From NCBI RefSeq assembly GCF_000282055.1, contig NZ_AKJZ01000014.1, positions 1 to 64,000 on the forward strand: a stretch of 64,000 nt of DNA. The letters are read 5' to 3'. Shown here piece by piece: positions 7,874 to 17,075 of the stretch. The translations under genes were made by a program, and so were the position numbers. Numbering within the stretch: position 1 is the first letter of the stretch; every line of letters starts with the position of its first letter. Source of the stretch: Flavobacterium sp. CF136. GTDB lineage: Bacteria > Bacteroidota > Bacteroidia > Flavobacteriales > Flavobacteriaceae. Under the pieces are notes generated by a model, which was given only the letters and a program-made list of their open reading frames with translations, had not been told where the DNA came from and ran no database searches.

Positions 7874-9487
7874 ATGAAAATGACAGCCGAAGCATTAAAA
7901 CAAAAAGTGGGACAATTCTTTTTCCCAGCTGTTTTTATAAACGATACCGAAGAAAACATTCAGGAAACCGAACGTTTAATCAAAGAACACAATATTGGCG
8001 GACTAACCTTTTTTCATAGTCGTGCGAGCGCAGCTACCAACTACGAAAGCAAGAAAAAAATCGTTTTTAATGATGATAGCTACGAAAAAATCAAAGCTTT
8101 GATTATTCGTTATCAAAAATGTGCTTCCACTCCACTTTTAATAAGTATCGATGCCGAATGGGGCTTAGCTATGCGTATCGAAAAAACACCGCAATATCCG
8201 TATGCGATTACGCTTGGTGCTTTGCCTGAAAATAAATCGAATCTGGTTTATGAAGTTGGAAAGCAAATTGGCTTAGACCTTAAAGCCGCCGGAATTCATT
8301 ATAATTTAGCACCTTTGGCAGATATAAACAACAATCCAAACAATCCGGTTATTGGATATCGTTCTTTTGGTGAAAACAAAGAAAAAGTTGCTGATTTTGC
8401 CATAGAATATTTAAAAGGAATGTCGGAAGTTGGGATTTTAGGCTGCCTGAAACACTTTCCCGGACACGGAAATACGAATGTCGATTCGCATTTGGGATTG
8501 CCGGTTTTAAAGGAGAGTTTAGAAGAATTAATGGAAAACGAATTATATCCCTTCATCAAGGGAATTGAAAATAATGTCGATTCGATTATGATTGGACATT
8601 TGGCTGTCCCGAGCTTAAATGACGGAAAAGATACTTCTGCTACTTTATCAAAACCGATTATAGAAACACTTTTACGCGAGAAATTAGGCTATAGCGGATT
8701 AGTAATTTCTGATGCGCTGAACATGCACAGCGTTTCGAAATTATACGAAACCAAAGGTGAACTGGAATGGGAAGCTTTCAACGCCGGAAATGATGTTTTA
8801 TGTTTTGCTGAAAATGTTCCTGAAGGAATTGAGACCATTCTTAAAAATGCTTCACCGGAACGCATTGAAGAAAGCTTCAACAGAATCATGAAAGCCAAAG
8901 AAAAAGTGGGACTTTTAAATAATTCTTTTGCAGCAGTCGGAACATTAAATTTTGAAAAAGCATCAGAATTAAATCTTGAAATTGCTGAAAATGCAATTAC
9001 AAAAATAATTGATAATTCGAATACTGAACTGGTTTTTGAAGCGCATAAAAATAATCAGTTAGCCAAACTGAGTTTGTATAAAAGTACGCAGAATACTTTC
9101 TTCCAAACATTAAATCCAAAATTAGATTCTCCCGAATTTGCTTTTGAAAACTTAGAAAATTCAGATGTTTCAACTATTAAAAAGCAACTGAAAAACTTCG
9201 AAACCATAATCATTTCATTATTTGTTCCGAAAGCAAAGCCAGCAAATAATTTCGAAATAAATGATGAAATTTTAGATTTACTTTCAGTTTTACTACAAAC
9301 TAAAAAATGCATCATTTACGTTTTCGGGAATCCGTATGTTTTGCCACTAATTCCAAATCTTAAAAAAGCCTCAGGATTAATTCAGGTGTATCAGGATTTT
9401 GAAGAATTTCAAAAAATAGCAGGAATTCAATTTCTTGAAAATACTGATTGCCACGGAAGTCTTCCTGTAAATATTGAAATTCAATAA
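7874..9487 (+). CDS. nagZ: Beta-N-acetylhexosaminidase, GH3 (NagZ-like)
   Basis: A 537-aa GH3 enzyme predicted to remove GlcNAc from GlcNAc-anhydroMurNAc products. The hexosaminidase signature KHFPGHGNTNVDSH (about residues 192-205) contains the His that acts as part of the acid/base dyad in NagZ. The nucleophile Asp lies in VISDALNMHS (about residue 279). No signal peptide is seen, so the enzyme is probably cytosolic and would act after uptake by the AmpG-like permease. The length exceeds the single-domain NagZ (about 340 aa); residues about 350-537 look like a degenerate GH3 C-terminal domain. It is the last gene of the recycling cluster. Confidence 0.92.
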   Translation: MKMTAEALKQKVGQFFFPAVFINDTEENIQETERLIKEHNIGGLTFFHSRASAATNYESKKKIVFNDDSYEKIKALIIRYQKCASTPLLISIDAEWGLAMRIEKTPQYPYAITLGALPENKSNLVYEVGKQIGLDLKAAGIHYNLAPLADINNNPNNPVIGYRSFGENKEKVADFAIEYLKGMSEVGILGCLKHFPGHGNTNVDSHLGLPVLKESLEELMENELYPFIKGIENNVDSIMIGHLAVPSLNDGKDTSATLSKPIIETLLREKLGYSGLVISDALNMHSVSKLYETKGELEWEAFNAGNDVLCFAENVPEGIETILKNASPERIEESFNRIMKAKEKVGLLNNSFAAVGTLNFEKASELNLEIAENAITKIIDNSNTELVFEAHKNNQLAKLSLYKSTQNTFFQTLNPKLDSPEFAFENLENSDVSTIKKQLKNFETIIISLFVPKAKPANNFEINDEILDLLSVLLQTKKCIIYVFGNPYVLPLIPNLKKASGLIQVYQDFEEFQKIAGIQFLENTDCHGSLPVNIEIQ

Positions 9488-9556
9488 CTTACAATAAATT
9501 CGTTTTAAAGTATAACTAAAAATTATTACTAAATAAATATTTATAATTACATCTTA

Positions 9557-9588
9557 TTGTAAGTACACTAACTTATACGCTACTTTTG
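9557..9588 (+). promoter_or_regulatory. Bacteroidota-type promoter for peroxiredoxin
   Basis: TTG at 9557-9559 and TACTTTTG at 9581-9588 (consensus TAnnTTTG) with a 21-bp spacer, 35 bp upstream of the ATG at 9624. This matches the -33/-7 arrangement of the Bacteroidota primary sigma factor. Confidence 0.65.
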
Positions 9589-9623
9589 CACCGAAATAAA
9601 TTTTTAACTTTAAAACGAAAAAT

Positions 9624-10262
9624 ATGTCTTTAGTAGGAAAAAAATTCCCAAGTATTGCAGTAGATGCTATCTCAGAAATGGGTGATAATTTAAAAATCAA
9701 CATTTTTGAAGAAGCAGTAAACAATAACAAAAAAGTTCTTTTGTTTTGGTATCCAAAAGATTTCACTTTTGTATGTCCAACTGAATTACACGCCTTTCAA
9801 GCTGCATTACCAGAATTTGAAAAAAGAAATACTATCGTAATTGGAGCTTCATGTGACACAAACGAAGTACACTTTGCCTGGTTAAACACTCCAAAAAATA
9901 ACGGTGGAATCGAAGGTGTAACTTACCCAATCCTTGCTGATACAAACCGTAACTTATCTAACATTTTAGGGATTTTAGACATTGAAACTACAGAATACAG
10001 CGAAGAAACTGATTCAGTAATCATCGAAGGTTCAAACGTAACTTACAGAGCTACTTACCTAATTGACGAAACTGGAAAAATCTTCCACGAAAGTGTAAAC
10101 GATATGCCATTAGGCCGTAACGTAAACGAATACTTAAGAATGGTTGATGCTTACACACACATTCAGGAAAAAGGAGAAGTTTGTCCTGCAAACTGGGAAG
10201 CCGGAAAAGAAGCTATGAGCGCTGACAGAATCAGTACTGCTGAGTACCTGAGCGCGAACTAA
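9624..10262 (+). CDS. 2-Cys peroxiredoxin (AhpC/TSA family)
   Basis: A 212-aa cytosolic thiol peroxidase reducing H2O2 and organic peroxides. The peroxidatic Cys51 is in FTFVCPTELHAF, and the resolving Cys187 is in GEVCPANWEAG near the C-terminus, giving a typical 2-Cys arrangement. A clear promoter lies upstream (9557-9588). The thioredoxin gene 170 bp downstream is a plausible electron donor. Codon use looks optimised relative to neighbours, consistent with high expression. Confidence 0.93.
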   Translation: MSLVGKKFPSIAVDAISEMGDNLKINIFEEAVNNNKKVLLFWYPKDFTFVCPTELHAFQAALPEFEKRNTIVIGASCDTNEVHFAWLNTPKNNGGIEGVTYPILADTNRNLSNILGILDIETTEYSEETDSVIIEGSNVTYRATYLIDETGKIFHESVNDMPLGRNVNEYLRMVDAYTHIQEKGEVCPANWEAGKEAMSADRISTAEYLSAN

Positions 10263-10431
10263 TTCCTTTTAAAGGTTCTAAGATACTAAGATGCTAAGGT
10301 TCTAAGATTTTTTCTTAAAACCTTAGTAACTTAAAATCTTACTTCCGAAAATATTCAAAAGAGACTGAAAAAAAAGCTAAAAACCTTAGCAACTTAGATC
10401 CTCAGTTCCTCAGAACCTTAAAACAAAAACT
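10263..10431. repeat. Imperfect inverted repeats between peroxiredoxin and thioredoxin
   Basis: The interval is built from variants of GGTTCTAAGATACTAAG. Two such units at 10272-10310 run forward, and related units at 10319-10342 and 10381-10422 run in reverse complement (ACCTTAGCAACTTAGATCC and similar), so a long imperfect foldback is possible. A related motif occurs at 10745-10820. Function unknown; it may stabilise or end mRNA. Confidence 0.55.
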
Positions 10432-10740
10432 ATGTTAATCGACTTAAACGAAGATACGTTAGCAGATTTAGTTGCTAAAAACGAAAAAGTAGTAGTACAA
10501 TATTCAGCTTCATGGTGTGGAAATTGCCGTATTATGAAACCAAAATTCAAAAAATTAGCAACAGAAAATGAAGCTATCACTTTTGTTTTGGTTGATGCTG
10601 AAAATTCTCCTGAATCAAGAAAATTAGCCAACGTAAGCAACCTGCCTACTTTTGCAACTTTTGTAAACGGGCAATTAGTTGGTGAAACCCAAACCAACAA
10701 ACAAGAAGTTTTAATCGATTTGGTAAACGCTATTGCGTAA
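10432..10740 (+). CDS. Thioredoxin-family protein (CGNC active site)
   Basis: A 102-aa thioredoxin-fold protein. The active site is SASWCGNCRIMKPKF with Cys29 and Cys32. The dipeptide GN in place of the usual GP of thioredoxin may shift redox potential. The cis-Pro region is SNLPTFATFVNG. No signal peptide, so cytosolic. Its place just behind a 2-Cys peroxiredoxin suggests it recycles that enzyme or a similar partner. It is followed by a small protein of unknown function. Confidence 0.88.
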   Translation: MLIDLNEDTLADLVAKNEKVVVQYSASWCGNCRIMKPKFKKLATENEAITFVLVDAENSPESRKLANVSNLPTFATFVNGQLVGETQTNKQEVLIDLVNAIA

Positions 10741-10823
10741 ATCGATCGTTAGATTTTTAGACTGTTAGATTTTTCGAATCTTATCTAAAAATCGAATTAT
10801 CCAGTAATCTATAAATCTAAAAA

Positions 10824-11081
10824 ATGAAATTACCCGTAATAAAGCAATTGACCCAATTTATCGAAGAAAACGATCAGGATTATATCATCGAAACAATTGA
10901 AGTTCTTGAAGCTATGACCGAAATTCCGTCTTTAAAAGACGAAGAATTAGATGTAATCGGCGAATTGATTTCAAACATGTACGGTGCGCTTGAAGTACAT
11001 AAAATGGTAACTCAGGGCACGGATAAAAAAGAAGCTTTAAATGCGTTTATGAAACGTGTTTTAGGTTCAATCGATAAATAA
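10824..11081 (+). CDS. Small conserved protein downstream of thioredoxin
   Basis: An 85-aa acidic, probably helical protein (MKLPVIKQLTQFIEENDQDY...). It may belong to a small flavobacterial family of unknown function (possibly DUF6952; I am not certain). No Cys or catalytic motif is visible and there is no signal peptide. The gene sits 83 bp after the thioredoxin gene and a strong terminator follows, so it is probably the last gene of the peroxiredoxin/thioredoxin group. Confidence 0.7.
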   Translation: MKLPVIKQLTQFIEENDQDYIIETIEVLEAMTEIPSLKDEELDVIGELISNMYGALEVHKMVTQGTDKKEALNAFMKRVLGSIDK

Positions 11082-11104
11082 TCGGCCTCTTTCAAAAAAA
11101 ACTC

Positions 11105-11137
11105 AAGCGTTTCTGAATCAAGAGACGCTTTTTTTTT
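11105..11137 (+). terminator. Rho-independent terminator
   Basis: A 10-bp stem AAGCGTTTCT / AGAGACGCTT (one G.T pair) with loop GAATCA, then a run of nine to ten T. It ends the peroxiredoxin-thioredoxin group. Confidence 0.85.
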
Positions 11138-11531
11138 GTGAAATGTGTTAAGAATGTATCAAGTATATAAGATTTATATCCAAACTCTGCAACAAAATAT
11201 AAAATCTATCCCTAAAATAATAAGGACGAGACACCATTAGAAAAAGGGGCTATTTAACTTTGTCTCCACTCGCCCCTTTCCCTAATGCTGTCGGGCTGTA
11301 CGCGCTACTTCGGTAGCTTGCTCCCATCCCTCTCGCGAAGAAAAACATAGGAAAAGAGAACACAATTGTCACCCTGAGCGGAGTCGAAGGCTTTAGTACG
11401 AATTAAGGTCTTCGACTCCGCTCAGACTGACATTGGAAAATACTAAAATTCACAATTTTCCGTTATCTTAAAACTCACATAATTGTCATCACAACCCGTA
11501 ACAAATACTTTTAGATTCAAATTTTAATCCT
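11138..11531. repeat. Gene-free region with REP-like inverted repeats
   Basis: No gene is seen. A G/C-rich island (11221-11345) with CGCTACTTCGGTAGC-type sequence stands out from the AT-rich background and looks like a dispersed repeat. A large inverted pair follows: CCTGAGCGGAGTCGAAGG (11373-11390) and its complement in CTTCGACTCCGCTCAG (11410-11425). The second arm also occurs at 3415-3430. Confidence 0.65.
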
Positions 11532-11539
11532 TACTTTTG
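11532..11539 (+). promoter_or_regulatory. -7 box upstream of tpx
   Basis: TACTTTTG matches TAnnTTTG and lies 25 bp upstream of the tpx ATG. No clear TTG is found at the expected -33 distance, so the upstream element may be degenerate. Confidence 0.45.
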
Positions 11540-11564
11540 AACCTCATTAATTTAAACAAAAATC

Positions 11565-12062
11565 ATGGCTTCAATTACATTAGGAGGAAATCCGGTTCAT
11601 ACATCAGGCGAATTACCAGCAGTTGGTTCACAATTAGCTGATTTCAAATTAGTACAAAATGACTTATCAATAGCTTCATTAAGCAACTTTGCAGGAAAAA
11701 AATTAGTTTTGAATATTTTTCCAAGTGTTGATACAGGAACTTGTGCAACTTCTGTTAGAAAATTCAACGAAAGTGCAGGTAATTTAGAAAATACAACTGT
11801 TTTGTGTATTTCAAGAGATTTACCATTTGCCCAAAAACGTTTTTGCGGTGCTGAAGGATTAGAAAACGTAGTTAATCTATCTGATTTTCAAGCAGGTGAT
11901 TTTGGTAAACAAAACGGTTTAGAAATCGTTGACGGACCTTTAGCAGGTTTACACTCAAGAGCAATTATTGTTGTTGATGCCAACGGAAAAATCACGCATA
12001 CGGAACAAGTTGCCGAAATTGCAAACGAACCAAATTACGAAGCAGCTTTAGCAGCACTATAA
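11565..12062 (+). CDS. tpx: Thiol peroxidase (Tpx, atypical 2-Cys peroxiredoxin)
   Basis: A 165-aa cytosolic peroxidase. The peroxidatic Cys60 is in [14 protein letters not shown] and the resolving Cys94 is in QKRFCGAEG; this spacing defines Tpx (Cys60/Cys94 numbering close to E. coli Cys61/Cys95). The family opening ([18 protein letters not shown]) and the C-terminal [14 protein letters not shown] are also present. It would be reduced by thioredoxin. The stop lies 7 bp before dgkA, so read-through into the next genes is possible. Confidence 0.95.
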   Translation: MASITLGGNPVHTSGELPAVGSQLADFKLVQNDLSIASLSNFAGKKLVLNIFPSVDTGTCATSVRKFNESAGNLENTTVLCISRDLPFAQKRFCGAEGLENVVNLSDFQAGDFGKQNGLEIVDGPLAGLHSRAIIVVDANGKITHTEQVAEIANEPNYEAALAAL

Positions 12063-12069
12063 TTAAAGA

Positions 12070-12444
12070 ATGGAATTCCAAAAAGACAATACTTTTGTTA
12101 AAGGCCGACTTAAAAGCGTTACATACGCTTTTAAAGGCGCCTTAAAATTGATAACCACCGAACATAGTGTCATGGTACAATTCTCGTTAGGAATTATAAT
12201 GACTATTGCCGGTTTTTATTTCCATATTTCTCATGAAGAATGGCTTTTTCAAACCCTGGCAATTGGTCTTGTACTAAGTATAGAAGGTCTGAATACAGCT
12301 GTCGAAAAAGTAGCCGATTTTATTCACCCAAATTATCACGAAAGAATCGGATTTATTAAAGATATTGCGGCTGGAGCGGTATTTTTTGCTGCAATTACAG
12401 CAATAGCAACAGGCTTAATTATTTATATACCAAAATTTATTTAG
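12070..12444 (+). CDS. dgkA: Diacylglycerol kinase (DgkA family)
   Basis: A 124-aa inner-membrane lipid or undecaprenol kinase with three predicted membrane segments. The family signature SIEGLNTAVEKVADFIHP (about residues 76-93) holds the catalytic and metal-binding acidic residues, and the N-terminal amphipathic helix contains FKGALKLITTEHSV. It phosphorylates diacylglycerol or, as in many Gram-positive and Bacteroidota homologs, possibly undecaprenol. It lies 18 bp before ftsK. Confidence 0.92.
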   Translation: MEFQKDNTFVKGRLKSVTYAFKGALKLITTEHSVMVQFSLGIIMTIAGFYFHISHEEWLFQTLAIGLVLSIEGLNTAVEKVADFIHPNYHERIGFIKDIAAGAVFFAAITAIATGLIIYIPKFI

Positions 12445-12462
12445 GCAACAGGAGACGTAAAA

Positions 12463-14907
12463 ATGGCGAAGACAAGCAAAAAAGAAACTTTAAACAAAAA
12501 AAACGAAACCAAAACTGAGACTAAAAGATCCTGGAAGCTTACCAAACAACAAAAATTTGTTTTTGGCTGTCTTTTGGTACTGTTTTCTATTGCACTATTA
12601 GTTGCATTTATTTCCTTTTACATCAACGGACAATCTGATCAAAGTGCCGTAAGTCAGCTTGGCGACCGTTCTGAGGTTGTGCAAAACTGGCTAGGGAAAT
12701 TTGGGGCGTATCTTGCCGATTTGATAGTATATAAAGGATTCGGAATAGCTTCGTTTATTTTTGTGCGCTTGTTTTTCCTTACCGGAATGTTTTTTGCGTT
12801 GGAACTTTCCACCGGCAAATTAAAAAACATTTGGTTTTGGGATTTATTTGCTATCATTATTGTTTCTGTTTTATTTGGATTCTTTGCTACATCTGCACCT
12901 GAATTGGGAGGAACTATTGGTTACGAACTTAATTTATTCTCACAGGATTATATCGGAAAAACAGGAACTTTATTAGTGCTGCTTTTTGGGTTAATCGTGT
13001 ATTTGATTTTCAAGATTAAATTATCTCCGGAAAAAATTCAATCCTATTTTGACTCAACTAAAAATGAAATCAAATCAGAATTGAGTTCTATAAACACATC
13101 TCAACAAACACAAGGTGCCTATAATTTAGAAGAATTTGCCATTGAAGAAAATGATGAAGAGTTAGATGACATACATTTAAAAACGGATGTTTCTCAATTC
13201 GAAATCAACAAAGAAGCTTTAAAACCTACGATTTCAAATTCATCAGAAATCGATTTAAATCCAATTTTGAAGCCGCTTCAAATGAATATAAATCCGGTAT
13301 CAGAAACGCCGGTGCACACTGAAGAATTTGTCATTGAAAAAGCGGAAGAGGAAGATATTATCGAAGAAAACCTGGCTTCACGACTGGTTGCCGACTTTGG
13401 GCTTTTTGACCCGACTTTAGATTTATCGAATTATAAGTTCCCAACGATTGATCTCTTAAAAGAATATTCGACAGGTGGAATTACAATCAATCAGGAAGAA
13501 TTAGAGGAAAACAAAAATAAAATTGTAGACACACTCCGCAACTACAAAATTGAAATTGCACAAATCAAGGCAACCGTTGGTCCATCGGTAACTTTATACG
13601 AAATCGTACCGGAAGCGGGAATCAGAATTTCTAAAATCAAAAGTTTAGAAGATGATATTGCTTTATCACTTTCAGCATTAGGAATTCGTATTATTGCGCC
13701 AATTCCCGGAAAAGGGACTATCGGTATCGAGGTTCCGAACAAAAACCCAACTATGGTTTCTATGAAAAGTGTAATTGGTTCTGCTAAATTTCAGGAAGCT
13801 GAAATGGAATTGCCAATTGCTTTAGGAAAAACCATCTCAAACGAAACTTTTGTTGTCGATTTAGCCAAAATGCCTCACTTATTGATGGCGGGTGCTACCG
13901 GGCAAGGAAAATCGGTTGGACTAAATGCAGTTTTAACATCTCTTCTATATAAAAAACATCCTGCCGAAGTAAAATTTGTTTTGGTCGATCCTAAAAAAGT
14001 AGAACTTACTTTATTCAATAAAATTGAAAGACATTATTTAGCCAAGCTTCCGGATACTGAAGATGCTATTATTACAGACAACGCAAAAGTAGTCAATACA
14101 TTGAACTCACTTTGTGTCGAAATGGATAATCGTTATTCTTTATTGAAAGATGCAATGGTTAGAAATATCAAAGAATATAATGATAAATTCAAAGCCAGAA
14201 AACTAAATCCGGAAGCCGGACATCGCTTTTTACCTTATATTATTTTGGTAGTCGATGAGTTTGCCGATTTAATTATGACTGCCGGTAAAGAAGTCGAAAT
14301 TCCGATTGCCCGTCTGGCTCAATTAGCCCGTGCTATTGGTATTCACTTAATTATTGCAACACAAAGGCCTTCTGTAAATGTTATTACAGGTTTAATTAAG
14401 GCTAACTTCCCTGCGAGAATTGCTTTTAGAGTAACTTCCAAAATTGACTCAAGAACAATCCTGGATACTCAGGGTGCCGATCAGTTAATTGGTCGTGGAG
14501 ATTTATTATATACTAACGGAAACGATGTGGTTCGTGTACAATGCGCCTTTATTGACACTCCGGAAGTCGAAAAAATTACAGATTTTATTGGTTCACAAAA
14601 AGCGTATGCTACGGCATATTTGCTTCCTGAGTTCGTTGGCGAAGAAACTGGCATTAATCTTGATATGGATATTTCCGAAAGAGATACTTTATTTAGAGAA
14701 GCTGCAGAAATTATTGTCAATGCGCAACAAGGTTCAGCTTCATTATTGCAAAGAAAATTAAAACTGGGTTACAACAGAGCAGGACGTCTAATAGATCAGC
14801 TGGAAGCAGCCGGAATTGTTGGGCCTTTTGAAGGCAGTAAAGCACGTAGTGTAAACATCTTAGATTTAAGTGCTCTTGACCAATTTTTTAATAATGAACA
14901 AAATTAA
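12463..14907 (+). CDS. ftsK: DNA translocase FtsK
   Basis: An 814-aa chromosome segregation motor. The N-terminus (about 1-190) has a Lys-rich leader and about four membrane segments, followed by an acidic linker (about 190-320). The motor follows: Walker A GATGQGKSVGLN (about residues 473-484), LVDPKKVELTLF, Walker B YIILVVDEFADLI (about 594-606), and TQRPSVNVITG. The C-terminal gamma winged helix (about 745-805, LLQRKLKLGYNRAGRLIDQLE) reads polar KOPS-like sequences. Typical for flavobacterial FtsK. The 3' end overlaps the lolA-family start by 14 bp. Confidence 0.96.
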   Translation: MAKTSKKETLNKKNETKTETKRSWKLTKQQKFVFGCLLVLFSIALLVAFISFYINGQSDQSAVSQLGDRSEVVQNWLGKFGAYLADLIVYKGFGIASFIFVRLFFLTGMFFALELSTGKLKNIWFWDLFAIIIVSVLFGFFATSAPELGGTIGYELNLFSQDYIGKTGTLLVLLFGLIVYLIFKIKLSPEKIQSYFDSTKNEIKSELSSINTSQQTQGAYNLEEFAIEENDEELDDIHLKTDVSQFEINKEALKPTISNSSEIDLNPILKPLQMNINPVSETPVHTEEFVIEKAEEEDIIEENLASRLVADFGLFDPTLDLSNYKFPTIDLLKEYSTGGITINQEELEENKNKIVDTLRNYKIEIAQIKATVGPSVTLYEIVPEAGIRISKIKSLEDDIALSLSALGIRIIAPIPGKGTIGIEVPNKNPTMVSMKSVIGSAKFQEAEMELPIALGKTISNETFVVDLAKMPHLLMAGATGQGKSVGLNAVLTSLLYKKHPAEVKFVLVDPKKVELTLFNKIERHYLAKLPDTEDAIITDNAKVVNTLNSLCVEMDNRYSLLKDAMVRNIKEYNDKFKARKLNPEAGHRFLPYIILVVDEFADLIMTAGKEVEIPIARLAQLARAIGIHLIIATQRPSVNVITGLIKANFPARIAFRVTSKIDSRTILDTQGADQLIGRGDLLYTNGNDVVRVQCAFIDTPEVEKITDFIGSQKAYATAYLLPEFVGEETGINLDMDISERDTLFREAAEIIVNAQQGSASLLQRKLKLGYNRAGRLIDQLEAAGIVGPFEGSKARSVNILDLSALDQFFNNEQN

Positions 14908-15607
14908 CCCCATCATGAGAACAAAAATTCAGGAAATCAACCACAATTTTATCACAAAAAAAAGTAAAAGAGTTCTTCAAATGGCTATTTTACTTCTTTT
15001 GAGCTTTACCTCTATTCAGGCTCAGGATAAAAAGGCCAAAGATTTATTGAACCAAGTAACTGCTAAAATAAAAAGCTACGATAATATTACTATCGATTTT
15101 AAATATTCTTTAAACAATGCTAAAGAAAATATTAATCAGGACAGCAAAGGAAATGTAATCATGAAAGGCAATCAGTATGTATTGAATTTTATGGGTGTAA
15201 CCAAAATATTTGATGGCCAAAAAACCTACACAATTGTTCCTGAAGATGAAGAAGTTACTATTTCTAAAGTAAATGAAAAAGACGATAATGCCATAACACC
15301 TTCAAAAATGCTTACTTTCTTCAATTCCGGATACAAATACAATATGGATATTGTTCAAAATGTTAAGGGAAGAAAAATTCAATACATTAAATTAGCACCT
15401 ACAAATACAAAAGATCAGCGAAAAGAGATCTTATTGGGTATTGATGTACAGACAAAACACATCTATAATTTAATTGAAACAGGAAAAAATGGTACAAAAA
15501 CAACTTTAACCGTTAATTCTTTTAAAACCAATCAGCCTTTATCAAAAAATCAATTTACATTTGTAGCGAGTAAATATCCAAAGTACTACATCAATAAATT
15601 AGATTAA
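14894..15607 (+). CDS. LolA-family outer-membrane lipoprotein carrier
   Basis: A periplasmic protein of about 237 aa with a signal peptide (hydrophobic MAILLLLSFTSIQAQ, cleavage after AQA-type site near residue 44). The mature part (KDLLNQVTAKIKSYDNITIDFKYS, KGNVIMKGNQYVLNF, KIFDGQKTYTIVPEDEEV) is the unclosed beta-barrel LolA fold that shields lipoprotein acyl chains. I chose the ATG at 14894 inside the ftsK end; ATG at 14915 is an alternative giving 230 aa. The next gene, an LptF/LptG-like permease, also concerns envelope lipid traffic. Confidence 0.88.
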   Translation: MNKINPIMRTKIQEINHNFITKKSKRVLQMAILLLLSFTSIQAQDKKAKDLLNQVTAKIKSYDNITIDFKYSLNNAKENINQDSKGNVIMKGNQYVLNFMGVTKIFDGQKTYTIVPEDEEVTISKVNEKDDNAITPSKMLTFFNSGYKYNMDIVQNVKGRKIQYIKLAPTNTKDQRKEILLGIDVQTKHIYNLIETGKNGTKTTLTVNSFKTNQPLSKNQFTFVASKYPKYYINKLD

Positions 15608-15615
15608 TTACAAGG

Positions 15616-17073
15616 TTGAAAATTTTAGACAAATACTTATTAAAAACATTCCTGATTACATTTACTACGGTATTTGTAATCCTTTTTTTTATTTTCATAC
15701 TTCAAACTGTGTGGCTCTTTATCTCTGAACTTGCAGGTAAAGATCTGGACTTTATATTGGTTGTAAAATTCCTGCTTTTCTCAATGCCCCGCATAATTCC
15801 GTTAGTTTTGCCATTATCGGTCTTATTAGCTTCAATTATGACATTTGGAAACTTAGCTGAGAATTATGAATTCGCAGCCATGAAATCTTCAGGAATATCA
15901 TTGCAAAGAGCAATGCGGGTTCTAATCATCTTTATATTCCTGTTAAGTATCGTTGCTTTTTGGTTTTCCAACAACGTTATTCCTTTTGCCGAATATAAAT
16001 TTATTAATTTCCGAAAAAATATTGCCCAGGCCAAACCCGCTATGGCAATTGCTGAAGGTCAGTTTAATGATGTTGGTTTTTACAACATTAAAGTAAATAA
16101 AAAATCCGGTGAAAATGGCAATATTCTAACAGGGGTTACCATTCACGAAAAACCAACCAATACAGGTGAAAACAAAACAGTTATCAAAGCAAAGAAAGGA
16201 AAATTGATAAGTAGTGAAAAATCCAGTATTTTGAAATTGGTACTTAATGATGGCTATTATTATCAGGATGTAACTCCAAAAAAATACGAAGACAGAGCTA
16301 AGTTGCCTTTTATAAAAGGAGCATTTAAAACACAAATCATCAATATTGACTTATCAGAATTAAACAAGGTAGATACTGAAAACGAAAGTATTAACAGTAC
16401 AAGCAGTATGCTAAATATTAATGAATTGCGTTACACTCTTGACTCGTTAAACAAGAGCAGAGATAATGAAGTCATTTCTTTTGCTGAAAACATAAATCAA
16501 CGAGTAGGCATCTCAAAACCTATTTTAGTTACAATCAACAAAGAAAAAAAGAAAAAATCATTACCTAATAACCTTTTATCACTTTATAACAATAAACAAA
16601 AAAAGGGGATTTTAGATATGGCTGCGAGTAATATGACCAGTACTATTTACTCTATAGAATCAACACAGAAAGAATTAAAAGATAAACAGCGTGACATCAA
16701 TAAGCATTTGACAGCTTTATACGAAAAGTTTGTAATTGCCTTTGCTTGTTTCTTAATGTTTTTTATTGGTGCACCATTAGGAGCCATTATCCGAAAAGGA
16801 GGGCTTGGATTACCAATTGTATTTGCTGTTTTAATTTTTATCACATTCCATTTTATCAATACTTTTGGAAAAAGACTTTCTCAAGAAGGCGGAATGACAC
16901 CTTTTATTGGAGCCTGGATGTCTTCGTTTATACTATTGCCTCTTGCAGTTTTATTAACTTACAGGGCAACAAATGATAACGGTTTAATCAATTTTGACGT
17001 TATCACCACTCCTATTCAAAATATATTTCAAAAAATTTCCGAGAGGTTTTTCCCTTCTCAAAACCCAGAATAA
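15616..17073 (+). CDS. LptF/LptG-family permease
   Basis: A 485-aa inner-membrane protein of the LPS-export ABC permease family (YjgP/YjgQ). Layout: three N-terminal membrane segments (within residues 10-125), a long periplasmic beta domain (about 125-365), then three C-terminal segments (FVIAFACFLMFFIGAPLGAIIRKGG onward). The start is TTG at 15616, giving MKILDKYLLKTFLITF, which is the expected family N-terminus. The coding frame begins only 8 bp after the LolA-family stop. Works with LptB in moving LPS from the inner membrane. Confidence 0.9.
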   Translation: MKILDKYLLKTFLITFTTVFVILFFIFILQTVWLFISELAGKDLDFILVVKFLLFSMPRIIPLVLPLSVLLASIMTFGNLAENYEFAAMKSSGISLQRAMRVLIIFIFLLSIVAFWFSNNVIPFAEYKFINFRKNIAQAKPAMAIAEGQFNDVGFYNIKVNKKSGENGNILTGVTIHEKPTNTGENKTVIKAKKGKLISSEKSSILKLVLNDGYYYQDVTPKKYEDRAKLPFIKGAFKTQIINIDLSELNKVDTENESINSTSSMLNINELRYTLDSLNKSRDNEVISFAENINQRVGISKPILVTINKEKKKKSLPNNLLSLYNNKQKKGILDMAASNMTSTIYSIESTQKELKDKQRDINKHLTALYEKFVIAFACFLMFFIGAPLGAIIRKGGLGLPIVFAVLIFITFHFINTFGKRLSQEGGMTPFIGAWMSSFILLPLAVLLTYRATNDNGLINFDVITTPIQNIFQKISERFFPSQNPE

Positions 17074-17075
17074 TT

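Noticed and set aside
14489..14761. 90-aa plus-strand ORF within ftsK
   Set aside because: Shadow frame of the ftsK motor and gamma region, which is conserved in the main frame.
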